The notes: generated from the letters alone by a model not told the origin. A DNA stretch of 23,410 nt from an uncultured Lachnoanaerobaculum sp. (GCA_937925515.1 CALALP010000096.1:1-23410); one strand, 5' to 3'. Shown: positions 14,735 through 23,302, counted from the first letter of the stretch. Translations and numbers: made by a program.

Positions 14735-15634
14735 CTATAAGAATAACTTATAAGGCTTAAAGGCATTTTCATTTTCCAAAAATTCATACACCCCTAAAAA
14801 TTTCTTATCTAAATCATATATACATACTTTCTCATTATTAGAAAAATAAGTATCTAACTTAGTAAAGTTCCTATTATTTAATTTGTTACCATTATAAGCA
14901 TACTTTCTGCTTTCATCATTTACATAAAGCTTTTTTAAACTTTCAAATACTCTATCAGTTGAAATTAATATATCCTTGATTTTATCTTCATCTCTTAATT
15001 TCTCGAGAATGTTTAAAGTTATTGCATTTTCGGCTCTAAAACCTGATACTTCAGTTCTTATAAGACTTGTTAGGCTTGCCCCACAACCCAAACTTTCGCC
15101 TATGTCATGGCATAAAGTTCTTATATAAGTACCCTTTCCACATTTTACTCTAAGTTTAGCTTTAGGATATTTTAATTCTAAAATATCTAGTGAATAAATA
15201 TTTACAAGTCTTTTTTTTCTTTCTACTTCAACACCCTCTCTTGCTAAATCCACAAGTTTTTTTCCATTTACTTTAAGTGCTGAATACATTGGTGGAAGTT
15301 GCATGTAGCTTTTTGAAAACTTTTCTATGGCTTTTTTTATTTCCTCATCACTTGGTATAACATCAGAGGTTTTTATTACTTTGCCACTTATATCCTGTGT
15401 ATCAGTAGTTACTCCAAAAAGCATTTCAGCCTCATATTCCTTAGTTCTATCTGTTATAATATCACATAGTTTAGTAGCATTTCCAAGACATACCAATAAA
15501 ACTCCTGTTGCATCAGGGTCTAAAGTACCTGTATGTCCTATCTTTTTCTGCTTTAAAATACCACGCATTTTAGCAACCACATCATGCGAGGTAAAGTTTT
15601 TTTCTTTAAATATATTAATAATTCCATTTATCAT
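14735..15634 (-). CDS. truB: tRNA pseudouridine-55 synthase TruB
   Basis: Isomerises U55 in the T-loop of tRNAs. The 299 residues cover the catalytic domain with KKIGHTGTLDPDATGVLLVC (catalytic D39), the TKEYEAEMLFGVTTDTQD segment, and a C-terminal half with KCGKGTYIRTLCHDIGESLGC, all family hallmarks. The ATG at 15634 has only a weak GGTGT ribosome binding site and lies 13 nt after nrnA, so it probably depends on translation of the upstream gene. It is the last gene of the operon starting at rimP. No convincing terminator is visible between its stop and the folT promoter. Confidence 0.95.
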   Translation of the reverse strand: MINGIINIFKEKNFTSHDVVAKMRGILKQKKIGHTGTLDPDATGVLLVCLGNATKLCDIITDRTKEYEAEMLFGVTTDTQDISGKVIKTSDVIPSDEEIKKAIEKFSKSYMQLPPMYSALKVNGKKLVDLAREGVEVERKKRLVNIYSLDILELKYPKAKLRVKCGKGTYIRTLCHDIGESLGCGASLTSLIRTEVSGFRAENAITLNILEKLRDEDKIKDILISTDRVFESLKKLYVNDESRKYAYNGNKLNNRNFTKLDTYFSNNEKVCIYDLDKKFLGVYEFLENENAFKPYKLFL

Positions 15635-15647
15635 ACTACACCAAAGA

Positions 15648-16601
15648 CTATTTCATTTGCTCATATATAAGATTTGAAATATTATTGACCACGTCATGAG
15701 GAGAACCGAACATATTGCAACCTGCCGCCCTCTCATGACCTCCACCACCAAAGAATTTTGCTATGATAGACACATCAACAATATTTTTTGACCTAAGACT
15801 TACTTTATAATGTTGAGTTTCAGTCTCATAGAAAAATATTGCCACTTCCACATTTTGAGTATCTCTTAGTTGTTCTACTATTCCCTCTAAATCATTTGGA
15901 TTGACTTCATAAAAGTTCATAAGACTTTTTGTGATATATGAAAATATACATTTCTTATCATGAAATAATACTGACTCTAAAAGAGTTCTACCAAGGACTT
16001 GATTTTGTGCATAAGTCTTATTGTAAAAACCAATGTCTTGTATAGCAGTAAAATCTATCCCTTTAGACATTAGCTCCCCTGCTATCTCCATTGTTCTTTT
16101 TGAGGTAGAGGAATACTTAAATATACCTGTATCATGAACTATTCCTGTATATAAACATTTTGCAACTTCTTTATCTACATATTCCTTATCTAAAAGTTCA
16201 TATAAAACTTCACAAGTAGAGCTTGAGTCTGCCTCTAAAATTGTATCTTTAATATTTTTATCATTTGTTTTATGATGATCTATACATAAGACATCTTTTG
16301 AGTTCTCCAATATTACATATCTTTCAGTTAATCTATTTCTATCTGAACAATCAAGTATAATGGATAAATCAGGCTTTTCTTTCTCAAAGTCATTTATTTT
16401 AATTTCATCAAATCCTTTTAAATAAGAGAATATTTCAGGTGTAAAACTATCCAAATATACATTTACATCAATATCACTATGCTTAAGTTTAATGTAATTA
16501 TATAATCCTAAACATGAACCTATACAGTCGCCGTCAGGTTTTATATGCCCCATGATAGCAACTGTTTTAGCTGATTTAAGTTTCCTTTCAAGTAAATTCA
16601 T
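15648..16601 (-). CDS. nrnA: DHH/DHHA1 phosphoesterase NrnA (nanoRNase / pAp phosphatase)
   Basis: A 317-residue DHH-family phosphoesterase that degrades very short RNAs and can dephosphorylate pAp. Metal-binding motifs are complete: GHIKPDGDCIGS (H19, D23, D25), ILDCSD (D84), CIDHHKTN (D108-H110) and VHDTG (D157). The C-terminal DHHA1 substrate-binding part has FFGGGGHERAAGC (about 284-295). ATG 16601 follows a GAGAGGA/AGGGGA site. The position between rbfA and truB is conserved in Firmicutes and ties RNA turnover to the translation operon. Confidence 0.94.
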   Translation of the reverse strand: MNLLERKLKSAKTVAIMGHIKPDGDCIGSCLGLYNYIKLKHSDIDVNVYLDSFTPEIFSYLKGFDEIKINDFEKEKPDLSIILDCSDRNRLTERYVILENSKDVLCIDHHKTNDKNIKDTILEADSSSTCEVLYELLDKEYVDKEVAKCLYTGIVHDTGIFKYSSTSKRTMEIAGELMSKGIDFTAIQDIGFYNKTYAQNQVLGRTLLESVLFHDKKCIFSYITKSLMNFYEVNPNDLEGIVEQLRDTQNVEVAIFFYETETQHYKVSLRSKNIVDVSIIAKFFGGGGHERAAGCNMFGSPHDVVNNISNLIYEQMK

Positions 16602-16622
16602 TCCCCTATCCTCTCTTATATC

Positions 16623-16997
16623 TTACTCTTTGCTTTCCTTGTTATCTTTTCCCACTACTTCATCAATTAATTTTGACATTTTCATTCCATACTCAAGTGA
16701 ATTATCAACTTCAAACTTTAATTCCGGAGTATTTCTTAAATTAACCTCGCTTGCAAGTTGTTTTCTTATAAATCCTGAGGCTGACTTTAGCCCTTTTATA
16801 GTATCTTCAACTTCTTTTTCATTTCCAAGTATACTTACATACACTGTGCAATATTTTAAATCAGGAGTTACATAAACATCTGTAACAGTTGTCATTAATT
16901 GCACTCTTGGGTCTTTGATTTCATTTCTTATTATATCAGATAATGCTCTTTGTACTTCAGCATTTATTCTAACATTTTTTAAACTATTTTTTTTCAT
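16623..16997 (-). CDS. rbfA: Ribosome-binding factor A
   Basis: A KH-like 30S maturation factor of 124 residues that acts on the 5' helix of 16S rRNA. Typical segments: RINAEVQRALSDIIRNEIKDPRV, VTDVYVTPDLKYCTVYVSILG, and FIRKQLASEVNLRNTPELKFEVDNSLEYG. The C-terminus is a lysine/glutamate-rich tail. ATG 16997 has AGGAG 5 nt upstream. In most genomes it directly follows infB; here a Fic-family gene is inserted between them, with 22 nt separating it from rbfA. Confidence 0.96.
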   Translation of the reverse strand: MKKNSLKNVRINAEVQRALSDIIRNEIKDPRVQLMTTVTDVYVTPDLKYCTVYVSILGNEKEVEDTIKGLKSASGFIRKQLASEVNLRNTPELKFEVDNSLEYGMKMSKLIDEVVGKDNKESKE

Positions 16998-17019
16998 TAC
17001 ATCTCCTAATAATCTTTAG

Positions 17020-17652
17020 TTACACACTCATTGTTTTAATACAATTCATTAGACATTGTTTAAGTGGTATACTATCTTCTGTATCATAGTAATGTAAAAG
17101 TGATTCATTGAAGTTTACAGCATTTGACTTTCCTATTGTAAGAACTCCCTCGCCTGCCTCAATCAAAATTTTACTTGAAACTATTGTTGAAATTCTTTTA
17201 TTTCCGTCCCAAAACAGCTGTCCTCTTACGGCATAGCAAAAATATTCTATTGCCCTTTCTCTTGCTCCCTCAATTTTATTTATCACTTCCAACTTTTTTT
17301 CTACATCTTCTTTTATTGGGATTGGTGGAATGTAATCTGTTCCACCAACTCCAACAAGCCCATTTCTTAAAACTCCCCACTCTAAGCTTTCATTTTTAGA
17401 AACTAATTCATTTATTTTGCAAATGTAATCAAGCGTTATTGGGGTATCAAGTGTTTCTAATGCAAATCTCCAAGCATCTCTTAAATTAAGAACTGTTTGA
17501 ATATCTGAAACTGTAATATTATTAACTACTGCACCGTCTATAATGGCTTGTGTTTGTGGAAAGGTTACATTTACCCCCTCAATATAAGCTGTATTAAAAA
17601 CTAATTCAGTAAATAATTTCTTTGCTAAAAATACACTCTCTCGTCTATTCAT
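17020..17652 (-). CDS. Fic-family protein with altered catalytic motif
   Basis: A 210-residue Fic-domain protein. Fic enzymes usually transfer AMP from ATP to target hydroxyls by HxFxDGN(G/K)R. Here the core motif reads QLFWDGNKR (145-153): the catalytic His is Gln (codon CAG at 17218-17220), while Phe, Asp, Gly, Asn and Arg stay. An N-terminal [S/T]xxxE[G/N] inhibitory helix motif is present as TAYIEG (21-26), typical of class II Fic proteins, and the flap GVLRNGLVGVGGTDYIPP (93-110) is intact. Nucleotide binding may therefore survive with AMP transfer impaired. The ATG is 2 nt after the infB stop, and its ribosome binding site (AAGGA) is made by the last infB codons, so translation is coupled to IF-2. 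Target and function are unknown. Confidence 0.88.
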   Translation of the reverse strand: MNRRESVFLAKKLFTELVFNTAYIEGVNVTFPQTQAIIDGAVVNNITVSDIQTVLNLRDAWRFALETLDTPITLDYICKINELVSKNESLEWGVLRNGLVGVGGTDYIPPIPIKEDVEKKLEVINKIEGARERAIEYFCYAVRGQLFWDGNKRISTIVSSKILIEAGEGVLTIGKSNAVNFNESLLHYYDTEDSIPLKQCLMNCIKTMSV

Positions 17653-17654
17653 AA

Positions 17655-20600
17655 TTATTTCCTTGGAACTTGCTCCATAACATAAGCCTCTATTTTGTCA
17701 GCCTCAGCAATATCATTGAACTTTTCAAATGCTAAACCACACTCATATCCTGCTGCAACTTCCTTTACATCATCTTGGAATCTCTTTAATGAGGCTAAAT
17801 TACCGTCAAATATCTGTTCATTTTCTCTTGTAATTCTAACCTTACAGCCTCTTTGGAACTTACCGTCCAAAATGTATGAACCTGCAATAGAACCAATTCC
17901 GGACGCTTTATAAACTTTTCTTATCTCTGCATGTCCGATTATCTTTTCCTCAAATACAGGTGCAAGCATGCCTTTCATAGCATTTTCAATATCATCAATA
18001 ACTGCATATATAACTTTATAGAGTCTAACATCTACTCCCTCATTTTCACTTCTAACAGACGCAGCCACATCAGGTCTTACATTAAATCCTATTATAATTG
18101 CATTACTTGCAGCAGCAAGTGCAACATCTGATTCATTAATAGAGCCTACACCACCATGTATAATGCGAACTTGTACTTCATCATTTGAAAGCTTAAGAAG
18201 TGATTGTTTTACTGCCTCAACAGAACCTTGCACATCTGCCTTTACAATAAGTGGGAGTTCCTTTAAGTTACCCTCTTTAATCTTATTAAATAAATCATCA
18301 AGTGAAAGTTTTGCCTTAGTATCTTCAATAAGTTTGTTCTTATTTTCAGATATAAATGTAGCTGCAAATGCCTTAGCCTCATTGTGATTATTGGCAGCAA
18401 CTAAAACTTCTCCTGCATTTGGTGCATTATCAAGACCTTGAATTTCTACCGGCATTGACGGAGTCGCCTCCTTAACTCTTTGTCCCTTATCATTAATCAT
18501 TGCTCTTACTTTTCCTGAACAAGCTCCGGCAGATACATAATCTCCAACTCTTAAAGTACCTTTTTGAACTAATATAGTTGCAACTGAACCCTTACCCTTG
18601 TCAAGTTTTGCCTCTATAACAACACCTCTTGCCTTACGATTTGGATTTGCTTTTAGCTCCTTAAGTTCTGCTGTAAGTGTTATCATTTCAAGTAAGTTAT
18701 CTATTCCTGCTCCTGTTTTAGCAGATACCTCGCAAAAAATTGTTGTTCCACCCCAATCTTCAGGAATAAGCTCATATTCAGAAAGCTCTTGCTTTACTCT
18801 GTCTACATTTGCCCCCGGCTTATCAATCTTATTTATAGCTACAATTACTTCTACATTTGCAGCCTTAGCATGGCTTATAGCCTCAATAGTTTGTGGCATA
18901 ACTCCGTCATCTGCCGCAACTACTAAAATTGCAATATCAGTTGATTGTGCTCCACGCATACGCATTGCAGTAAATGCCTCATGTCCCGGTGTATCTAAAA
19001 ATGTAATATAATGCTCTCCTACCTTAACCATATATGCACCTATATGTTGTGTAATGCCGCCTGCCTCACGACTTGTAACACTTGTATTTCTAATGGCATC
19101 AAGTAGTGAAGTTTTTCCGTGGTCGATATGACCTATAACACATACTACAGGTGGCCTTTCTACTAAATCTTTTTCGTCCTCTTCATCCTCTTTCAAAAGC
19201 TCTGCAATAACATCTACTTTCTCTTCAAGAGTACATATAACATCATATTCAAGTGCTATCTCCTCTGCCTTTTCAAATGTTATCTCTGAATTAAGAGTTA
19301 CAAGTTCTCCCTTTAAGAATAGCTTTTTAACTATTGTTGACGGTTGTAACTTAAGTTTAGCCGCAAATTCTTTTATTGTGAGGCTCTCAGGAATGATAAT
19401 CTCTTTAATATCTTCTTCAACTGATTCTACCTTTTTAACAGGCATAATAAATGGGTGTTTACTTACTTTTCCACCCTTTACAGGTCCGTCCTCTATTCTA
19501 TGCTTTTTATCAGTCTTTTGATTTTTGAATTGATTCTTATTAATTCTTGTAGAAGATATTTTCTTTGCAAGTGGTGCGTCTATGCTAGGTTTTGAGTCCT
19601 TATTTTGATTTTTTGGTCTTGAATAATTATTTCTTGGTGCAATATCCTTATCTTTATCAAAAGGATTGTCGCCAAAACTTCTATTCCCTGAACCAAAATT
19701 TTTCCTTGGTTGATTTTTGTTTGAGCCTCTATCAAATGTACCTTTTTCATTATTTCTATTTTGGTTTTGATTAAAGTTTCTATTTTTATCCTGATGTCTA
19801 TCCTGATAATTTCCTGATTTTCTATCAAAGTTACTACCTTGATTTCTATCCTGATTATTTCTATCTTGATTATTTCTATCCTGACTACTTCTGTCCTGAC
19901 TATTTTTGTCCTGATAGTTTCTTACTTGACCTGTTTTATTTTGAAAGTTCTTATTTTTGTTTCTATCAAAATTATTTTTATCGCCCCAATTACGGTTTTT
20001 ATTTTGTCCTCTATCTTCTGCATTTGTTTTATTTTGAAATCTATCTCGATTTCTTTGCTGATTTGATTGATTCTGACTTGGTTTTACATTTTCCTTTTCA
20101 GACTTAGCTTTTGTATTATCATTTTGACTTTGAATATTCTTATTTTGTGTATTATTTGAATTCATATTAAAATCAGTACCCTTACTATTTTCCTTATTTA
20201 ATGTCTTTTCCTCAGCCTTAGTTTCTAAATTAGCAGTGTTTTCCTTATTTAAAACTTCTTTATTTAAGTTTTCTTTATTTGGAGTTTCATTATTTGAATT
20301 TTCCTTATTCAAAACTTCCTTATTTGAAATGTCTTTTTTAGGAACTTCTTTTTCAACACTTACTTCATTAATCTTACTTTCATTAATCTTATTTTCTACT
20401 TTTAAGTCCGTTTCTACTGTACTCGTATCATTAGATATAGTAGTTGTTTTAGAAATATTTTTACTTGCTTTATTTTCATTTTCACTATAACTTTTGTTAG
20501 TAGATGTTAAATGACTTTTATTTGGCTTTGGCTGTTGTAAATTTTGAGGTCTAAATACAGCAGTTACTTTCTTTTTATGTGGTTCAGCATTAGAATCAAC

Positions 20601-20795
20601 TGCTTTCCCCTCCGTTTCTTTTGTTTTATCTTTAATACTATCTGTTACTTTTGATAGCTTTGACTTTATAAATGATATCTGTTCTTCATTAATATTTGAA
20701 AGATGCGATTTTATTTCATAGCCTTTTTCTTTTAAAGCATTTAGAACTTCTTTGTTTGTCTTACCTATTTCTTTTGCAAGTTCGTTTACTCTCAA
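17655..20795 (-). CDS. infB: Translation initiation factor IF-2 with long repetitive linker
   Basis: The GTPase that brings initiator tRNA to the 30S subunit and joins the subunits. An IF2_N domain (1-50) is followed by a linker of about 400 residues rich in Asn, Lys, Gln, Asp and Arg, including NKE(V/N)LNKEN-type repeats (158-185) and a run of QDRNN/QDRSS units (295-317). The second IF2_N domain is at about 465-520. The GTPase has GHIDHGKT (555-562), DTPG (601-604) and NKID (655-658), then the C-terminal beta-barrel and fMet-tRNA domains. Total 1046 residues against about 716 in Bacillus subtilis; the excess is the linker. It starts with TTG at 20795, behind GGGGGT, with no in-frame ATG nearby; the start MRVNELAKEIGK matches the family. 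It lies 25 nt after ylxQ and 2 nt before the fic gene. Confidence 0.96.
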   Translation of the reverse strand: MRVNELAKEIGKTNKEVLNALKEKGYEIKSHLSNINEEQISFIKSKLSKVTDSIKDKTKETEGKAVDSNAEPHKKKVTAVFRPQNLQQPKPNKSHLTSTNKSYSENENKASKNISKTTTISNDTSTVETDLKVENKINESKINEVSVEKEVPKKDISNKEVLNKENSNNETPNKENLNKEVLNKENTANLETKAEEKTLNKENSKGTDFNMNSNNTQNKNIQSQNDNTKAKSEKENVKPSQNQSNQQRNRDRFQNKTNAEDRGQNKNRNWGDKNNFDRNKNKNFQNKTGQVRNYQDKNSQDRSSQDRNNQDRNNQDRNQGSNFDRKSGNYQDRHQDKNRNFNQNQNRNNEKGTFDRGSNKNQPRKNFGSGNRSFGDNPFDKDKDIAPRNNYSRPKNQNKDSKPSIDAPLAKKISSTRINKNQFKNQKTDKKHRIEDGPVKGGKVSKHPFIMPVKKVESVEEDIKEIIIPESLTIKEFAAKLKLQPSTIVKKLFLKGELVTLNSEITFEKAEEIALEYDVICTLEEKVDVIAELLKEDEEDEKDLVERPPVVCVIGHIDHGKTSLLDAIRNTSVTSREAGGITQHIGAYMVKVGEHYITFLDTPGHEAFTAMRMRGAQSTDIAILVVAADDGVMPQTIEAISHAKAANVEVIVAINKIDKPGANVDRVKQELSEYELIPEDWGGTTIFCEVSAKTGAGIDNLLEMITLTAELKELKANPNRKARGVVIEAKLDKGKGSVATILVQKGTLRVGDYVSAGACSGKVRAMINDKGQRVKEATPSMPVEIQGLDNAPNAGEVLVAANNHNEAKAFAATFISENKNKLIEDTKAKLSLDDLFNKIKEGNLKELPLIVKADVQGSVEAVKQSLLKLSNDEVQVRIIHGGVGSINESDVALAAASNAIIIGFNVRPDVAASVRSENEGVDVRLYKVIYAVIDDIENAMKGMLAPVFEEKIIGHAEIRKVYKASGIGSIAGSYILDGKFQRGCKVRITRENEQIFDGNLASLKRFQDDVKEVAAGYECGLAFEKFNDIAEADKIEAYVMEQVPRK

Positions 20796-20820
20796 TTATC
20801 TTACCCCCATATTATTAAGT

Positions 20821-21156
20821 TCAAGTTTTTATTTCCCTATCTATTTCATATATTTCTTTAATTAGCTTTATGATTGCATTTGAAAAATTCACGTCCATTA
20901 CAGCAACCGATGCTCTCTCTCCTTTACCTATTGCAGCTCCAAGACTCTCCTTATCAGAATAAAAATATAATGGAATTTTATAAAATTCACATTTATCACT
21001 AAATAGCTTTTTGGTATTTTCAGAAGAGTCCTTAGCTACTATGACTAACTTCGCAAGCTTTGATTTTATTTTTTTTTCTACTGAAAACTCTCCACTTACA
21101 AGTTTTCCCGCTTTTGTTGCAAGTCCTAACATTCCTAAAATCTTATCTCGTTTCAT
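20821..21156 (-). CDS. rplGA: L7Ae/L30e-family RNA-binding protein YlxQ
   Basis: A 111-residue K-turn-type RNA-binding protein of the L7Ae/L30e/S12e group, a usual member of the nusA-infB operon in Firmicutes. ILGMLGLATKAGKLVSGEFSVEKKIKSKLAKLVIVAKDSSENT contains the lysine/glycine-rich RNA-contact helix, and YFYSDKESLGAAIGKGERASVAVMD is the second conserved block. ATG 21156 follows GGAG and overlaps the ylxR end by 14 nt, so the two are translationally coupled. Confidence 0.93.
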   Translation of the reverse strand: MKRDKILGMLGLATKAGKLVSGEFSVEKKIKSKLAKLVIVAKDSSENTKKLFSDKCEFYKIPLYFYSDKESLGAAIGKGERASVAVMDVNFSNAIIKLIKEIYEIDREIKT

Positions 21157-21418
21157 TTAGTTTCTCCATATCAGTTTTTAACCTATCATAAACTTCTTTT
21201 GAAACCTGCATTTTAAATGAACGATCAAGCCCCTTAGTTTTAATAGCCTTTTCTAAACATTCAACATTATTGCAAATATAAGCACCTCTACCATTTTTCT
21301 TGCCTGTAATATCAAGACTTATATCTTCTTCTTGCTTTACTATTCTAATTAGTTCTTTCTTTGCCTTTGACTCTCCACACCCTATACATGTTCTTTGTGG
21401 AATCTTCTTAACTACCAA
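21143..21418 (-). CDS. rnpM: YlxR-family protein (RNase P modulator RnpM family)
   Basis: A 91-residue nucleic-acid-associated protein of the YlxR/DUF448 family. RTCIGCGESKAKKELIRIV carries the characteristic C-x-x-C at the N-terminus, followed by GKKNGRGAYICNNVECLEKAI with a second cysteine pair and the GRGAY loop. Homologues bind RNA and have been described as modulators of RNase P (RnpM). It begins with TTG at 21418, with AAGGAG 6 nt upstream and no ATG alternative. It lies 21 nt after nusA. Confidence 0.93.
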   Translation of the reverse strand: MVVKKIPQRTCIGCGESKAKKELIRIVKQEEDISLDITGKKNGRGAYICNNVECLEKAIKTKGLDRSFKMQVSKEVYDRLKTDMEKLNETR

Positions 21419-21439
21419 AATATACTCCTTTTCTATAAT

Positions 21440-22663
21440 TTATTCTTCGTTTTCTAAATCATTTTCATTGTCTAAATCAGTGTCATCATCAAAGTTGGTG
21501 TCGATAAAATCTTCATCAAAATCATCTGAATCATTATTTGAAATGTCTGATTTTTCTAAATCTGTTGTTTCATCTGACTGATAGTCAATGCCTAGTTCTT
21601 CAAAAAGTCCTTGCTCTCTTGCCTGTGTTTCACTCTTTATGTCTATTTTATAATTAGTAAGCTTTGCTGCAAGTCTGGCATTTTGCCCCTCTTTACCGAT
21701 AGCAAGTGAAAGCTGATAATCAGGTACTATTACTTGTGCCTCTCTATTTTCTTCATCTGCTACTACTGCAATAACTTTTGCAGGGCTTAAGGAACTTTCT
21801 ATAAAAAATGCCGCATTTTCGTCCCACTCTATTATATCTATTTTTTCTCCTCGCAACTCTTCAACTACTGCATTTACTCTTGCTCCATTTACACCTACAC
21901 AAGAACCTACAGGGTCTACATTTTCATCATGACTAAATACTGCCATTTTAGTTCTTGAGCCTGCCTCTCTTGCAAGTGCCTTTATCTCAACAGTGCCGTC
22001 TTTTATCTCAGATACTTCAGTTTCAAAAAGTCTTTTTACAAGGTCAGGGTGAGATCTTGAAACTGAGATTTTAGGGCCTTTATTACCATTTTCAACAGAT
22101 AAAATATAAACTTTTACTCTCTCTGTCGGCTTTAAATCTTCAGTTTTTACTTGTTCAGCCTCACTTAAAATAGCATCACATCTTCCTAAGTTTACAGAAA
22201 TGTTTCTTCCGATTTTTCTTTGAATTATACCTGTAATAATATCATTTTCTCTTGAGTAATATTCGATGTACATTTCTCTTCTTTCTTCTTCACGAATTTT
22301 TTGTAAAATGATATTTTTTGCATTTCCGGTAGCAATTCTACCAAAGTTTTTAGAATCAATCTTTATTTGAACCTTATCGCCTACATTAAAATTTGGATCA
22401 ATCATCTTAGCGTCTGCAAGTGAAATGTGCATTGCCTTATACTTTGGAGTGTTATCCTCCATTTTTTCAACAACTTCTTTCTCCTGCATTATGATATAAT
22501 CGCCTGTTTTCTCACTAATACTTACTTTTATATTTTCTGATGTTCCAAAATGACTGTTACAAGCAGAAAGTAATGAGTTTTCTATTGCCTCAAGAAGTAC
22601 TGTCTTGCTGATTTTCTTCTCTTTCCCTAAAATCTCGAGTACCTCTAGTAATTCCTTATTCAT
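21440..22663 (-). CDS. nusA: Transcription termination/antitermination factor NusA
   Basis: An RNA-polymerase-binding pausing and termination factor of 407 residues. The N-terminal polymerase-binding domain (about 1-125, MNKELLEVLEILGKEKKISK) is followed by an S1 domain (about 138-205), and two KH domains in the segment with DENVDPVGSCVGVNGARVN and SLAIGKEGQNARLAAKLT. It ends in a strongly acidic tail of about 40 residues, a common feature of low-GC Firmicutes NusA. ATG 22663 is preceded by AGGAGG 10 nt upstream, a slightly long spacing. It lies 24 nt after rimP. Confidence 0.97.
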   Translation of the reverse strand: MNKELLEVLEILGKEKKISKTVLLEAIENSLLSACNSHFGTSENIKVSISEKTGDYIIMQEKEVVEKMEDNTPKYKAMHISLADAKMIDPNFNVGDKVQIKIDSKNFGRIATGNAKNIILQKIREEERREMYIEYYSRENDIITGIIQRKIGRNISVNLGRCDAILSEAEQVKTEDLKPTERVKVYILSVENGNKGPKISVSRSHPDLVKRLFETEVSEIKDGTVEIKALAREAGSRTKMAVFSHDENVDPVGSCVGVNGARVNAVVEELRGEKIDIIEWDENAAFFIESSLSPAKVIAVVADEENREAQVIVPDYQLSLAIGKEGQNARLAAKLTNYKIDIKSETQAREQGLFEELGIDYQSDETTDLEKSDISNNDSDDFDEDFIDTNFDDDTDLDNENDLENEE

Positions 22664-22687
22664 TTTCCATTTTCCTCCTAATCTCTA

Positions 22688-23152
22688 TTAAAAATCTACT
22701 GCAAGCCTTATAACGGCTATATTTTTTCTGTCAAATGTAATCTCATTACCGTCATCTTCTATGGTAATTGTATCACTGTCAAATCCTTTAAGAAAGCCCT
22801 CAAAATCCTTTTGTTTATCCAATGCCTTAAAAAGTTTTACTTCAACTTTCTTGCCATTTTCACGGATAAAATCTCTATCTTTTTTAAGCGTTCTTCCAAG
22901 TCCCGGAGAACTTACCTCGAGAGTATAATTTTCAGAGATAAAGTCTTCTTCATCAAGCCAATCACTTATATAATGACTTATTTCTACGCAATCATCAATA
23001 TCTATTCCCCCCTCAACATCACAATATACTCTTAGGAAATATTCTGTTCCCTCTTTAACAAATTCCACATCTACAACTTCAAAGTCTTTTTTATCCTTTA
23101 AGATTTCCAAAAACTCCTCAGTTCTTTTTACATAAACATCACTTTTTGCCAT
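22688..23152 (-). CDS. rimP: Ribosome maturation factor RimP
   Basis: A 154-residue 30S assembly factor. VDVEFVKEGTEYFLRVYCDVEGGIDIDDCVEISHYISDWLDEED and NYTLEVSSPGLGRTLKKDRDF are the RimP N-domain signatures, followed by the Sm-like C-terminal domain (EVKLFKAL to KNIAVIRLAVDF). ATG 23152 follows AAAGGG. It is the first gene of the nine-gene operon reaching to truB; a promoter lies about 110 nt upstream. Confidence 0.96.
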   Translation of the reverse strand: MAKSDVYVKRTEEFLEILKDKKDFEVVDVEFVKEGTEYFLRVYCDVEGGIDIDDCVEISHYISDWLDEEDFISENYTLEVSSPGLGRTLKKDRDFIRENGKKVEVKLFKALDKQKDFEGFLKGFDSDTITIEDDGNEITFDRKNIAVIRLAVDF

Positions 23153-23206
23153 TCTTTATCCCTTTCAATTCTACTTTACTATAAGTCCTTTAAACCTGTA
23201 ACGCAA

Positions 23207-23234
23207 TTAAGTGGGCTGTTTCCAGCCCACTTAA
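23207..23234 (-). promoter_or_regulatory. 12-bp GAAA-capped hairpin in the rimP operon leader
   Basis: TTAAGTGGGCTG (12 nt), loop GAAA on the minus strand, then its exact complement. It starts about 20 nt after the predicted transcription start and ends about 54 nt before the rimP ATG. No U-tract follows on either strand, so it is not a standard terminator. A GNRA-capped stem in the leader of a nusA-containing operon could be a protection, processing or protein-binding element. Confidence 0.6.
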
Positions 23235-23260
23235 TAAAAGTTCTTATCTAAGTTAAGTCA

Positions 23261-23289
23261 AGTATATCACTAAATTTTTTAAAATGCAA
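23261..23289 (-). promoter_or_regulatory. Promoter of the rimP-nusA-infB-truB operon
   Basis: Minus-strand -35 TTGCAT (23284-23289), 17-nt spacer, -10 TATACT (23261-23266), close to the sigma-A consensus. Transcription would start near 23254. The -35 box lies about 14 nt from the end of the repeat element beginning at 23303. Confidence 0.78.
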
Positions 23290-23302
23290 GGAAAATAATT
23301 CA

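Noticed and set aside
19838..19960. CRISPR-like short regular repeats
   Set aside because: The units are in frame with infB and encode QDRNN-type residues; there are no conserved direct repeats with distinct spacers and no cas genes.
19839..20490. Plus-strand open frames opposite infB coding for Ile/Leu/Phe-rich peptides
   Set aside because: They are the antisense of Asn/Lys/Asp-rich infB repeats, have no ribosome binding sites and look like artefacts of composition.
23207..23234. Hairpin as an intrinsic terminator
   Set aside because: No U-tract follows on either strand, and it lies downstream of a good promoter in the rimP leader.
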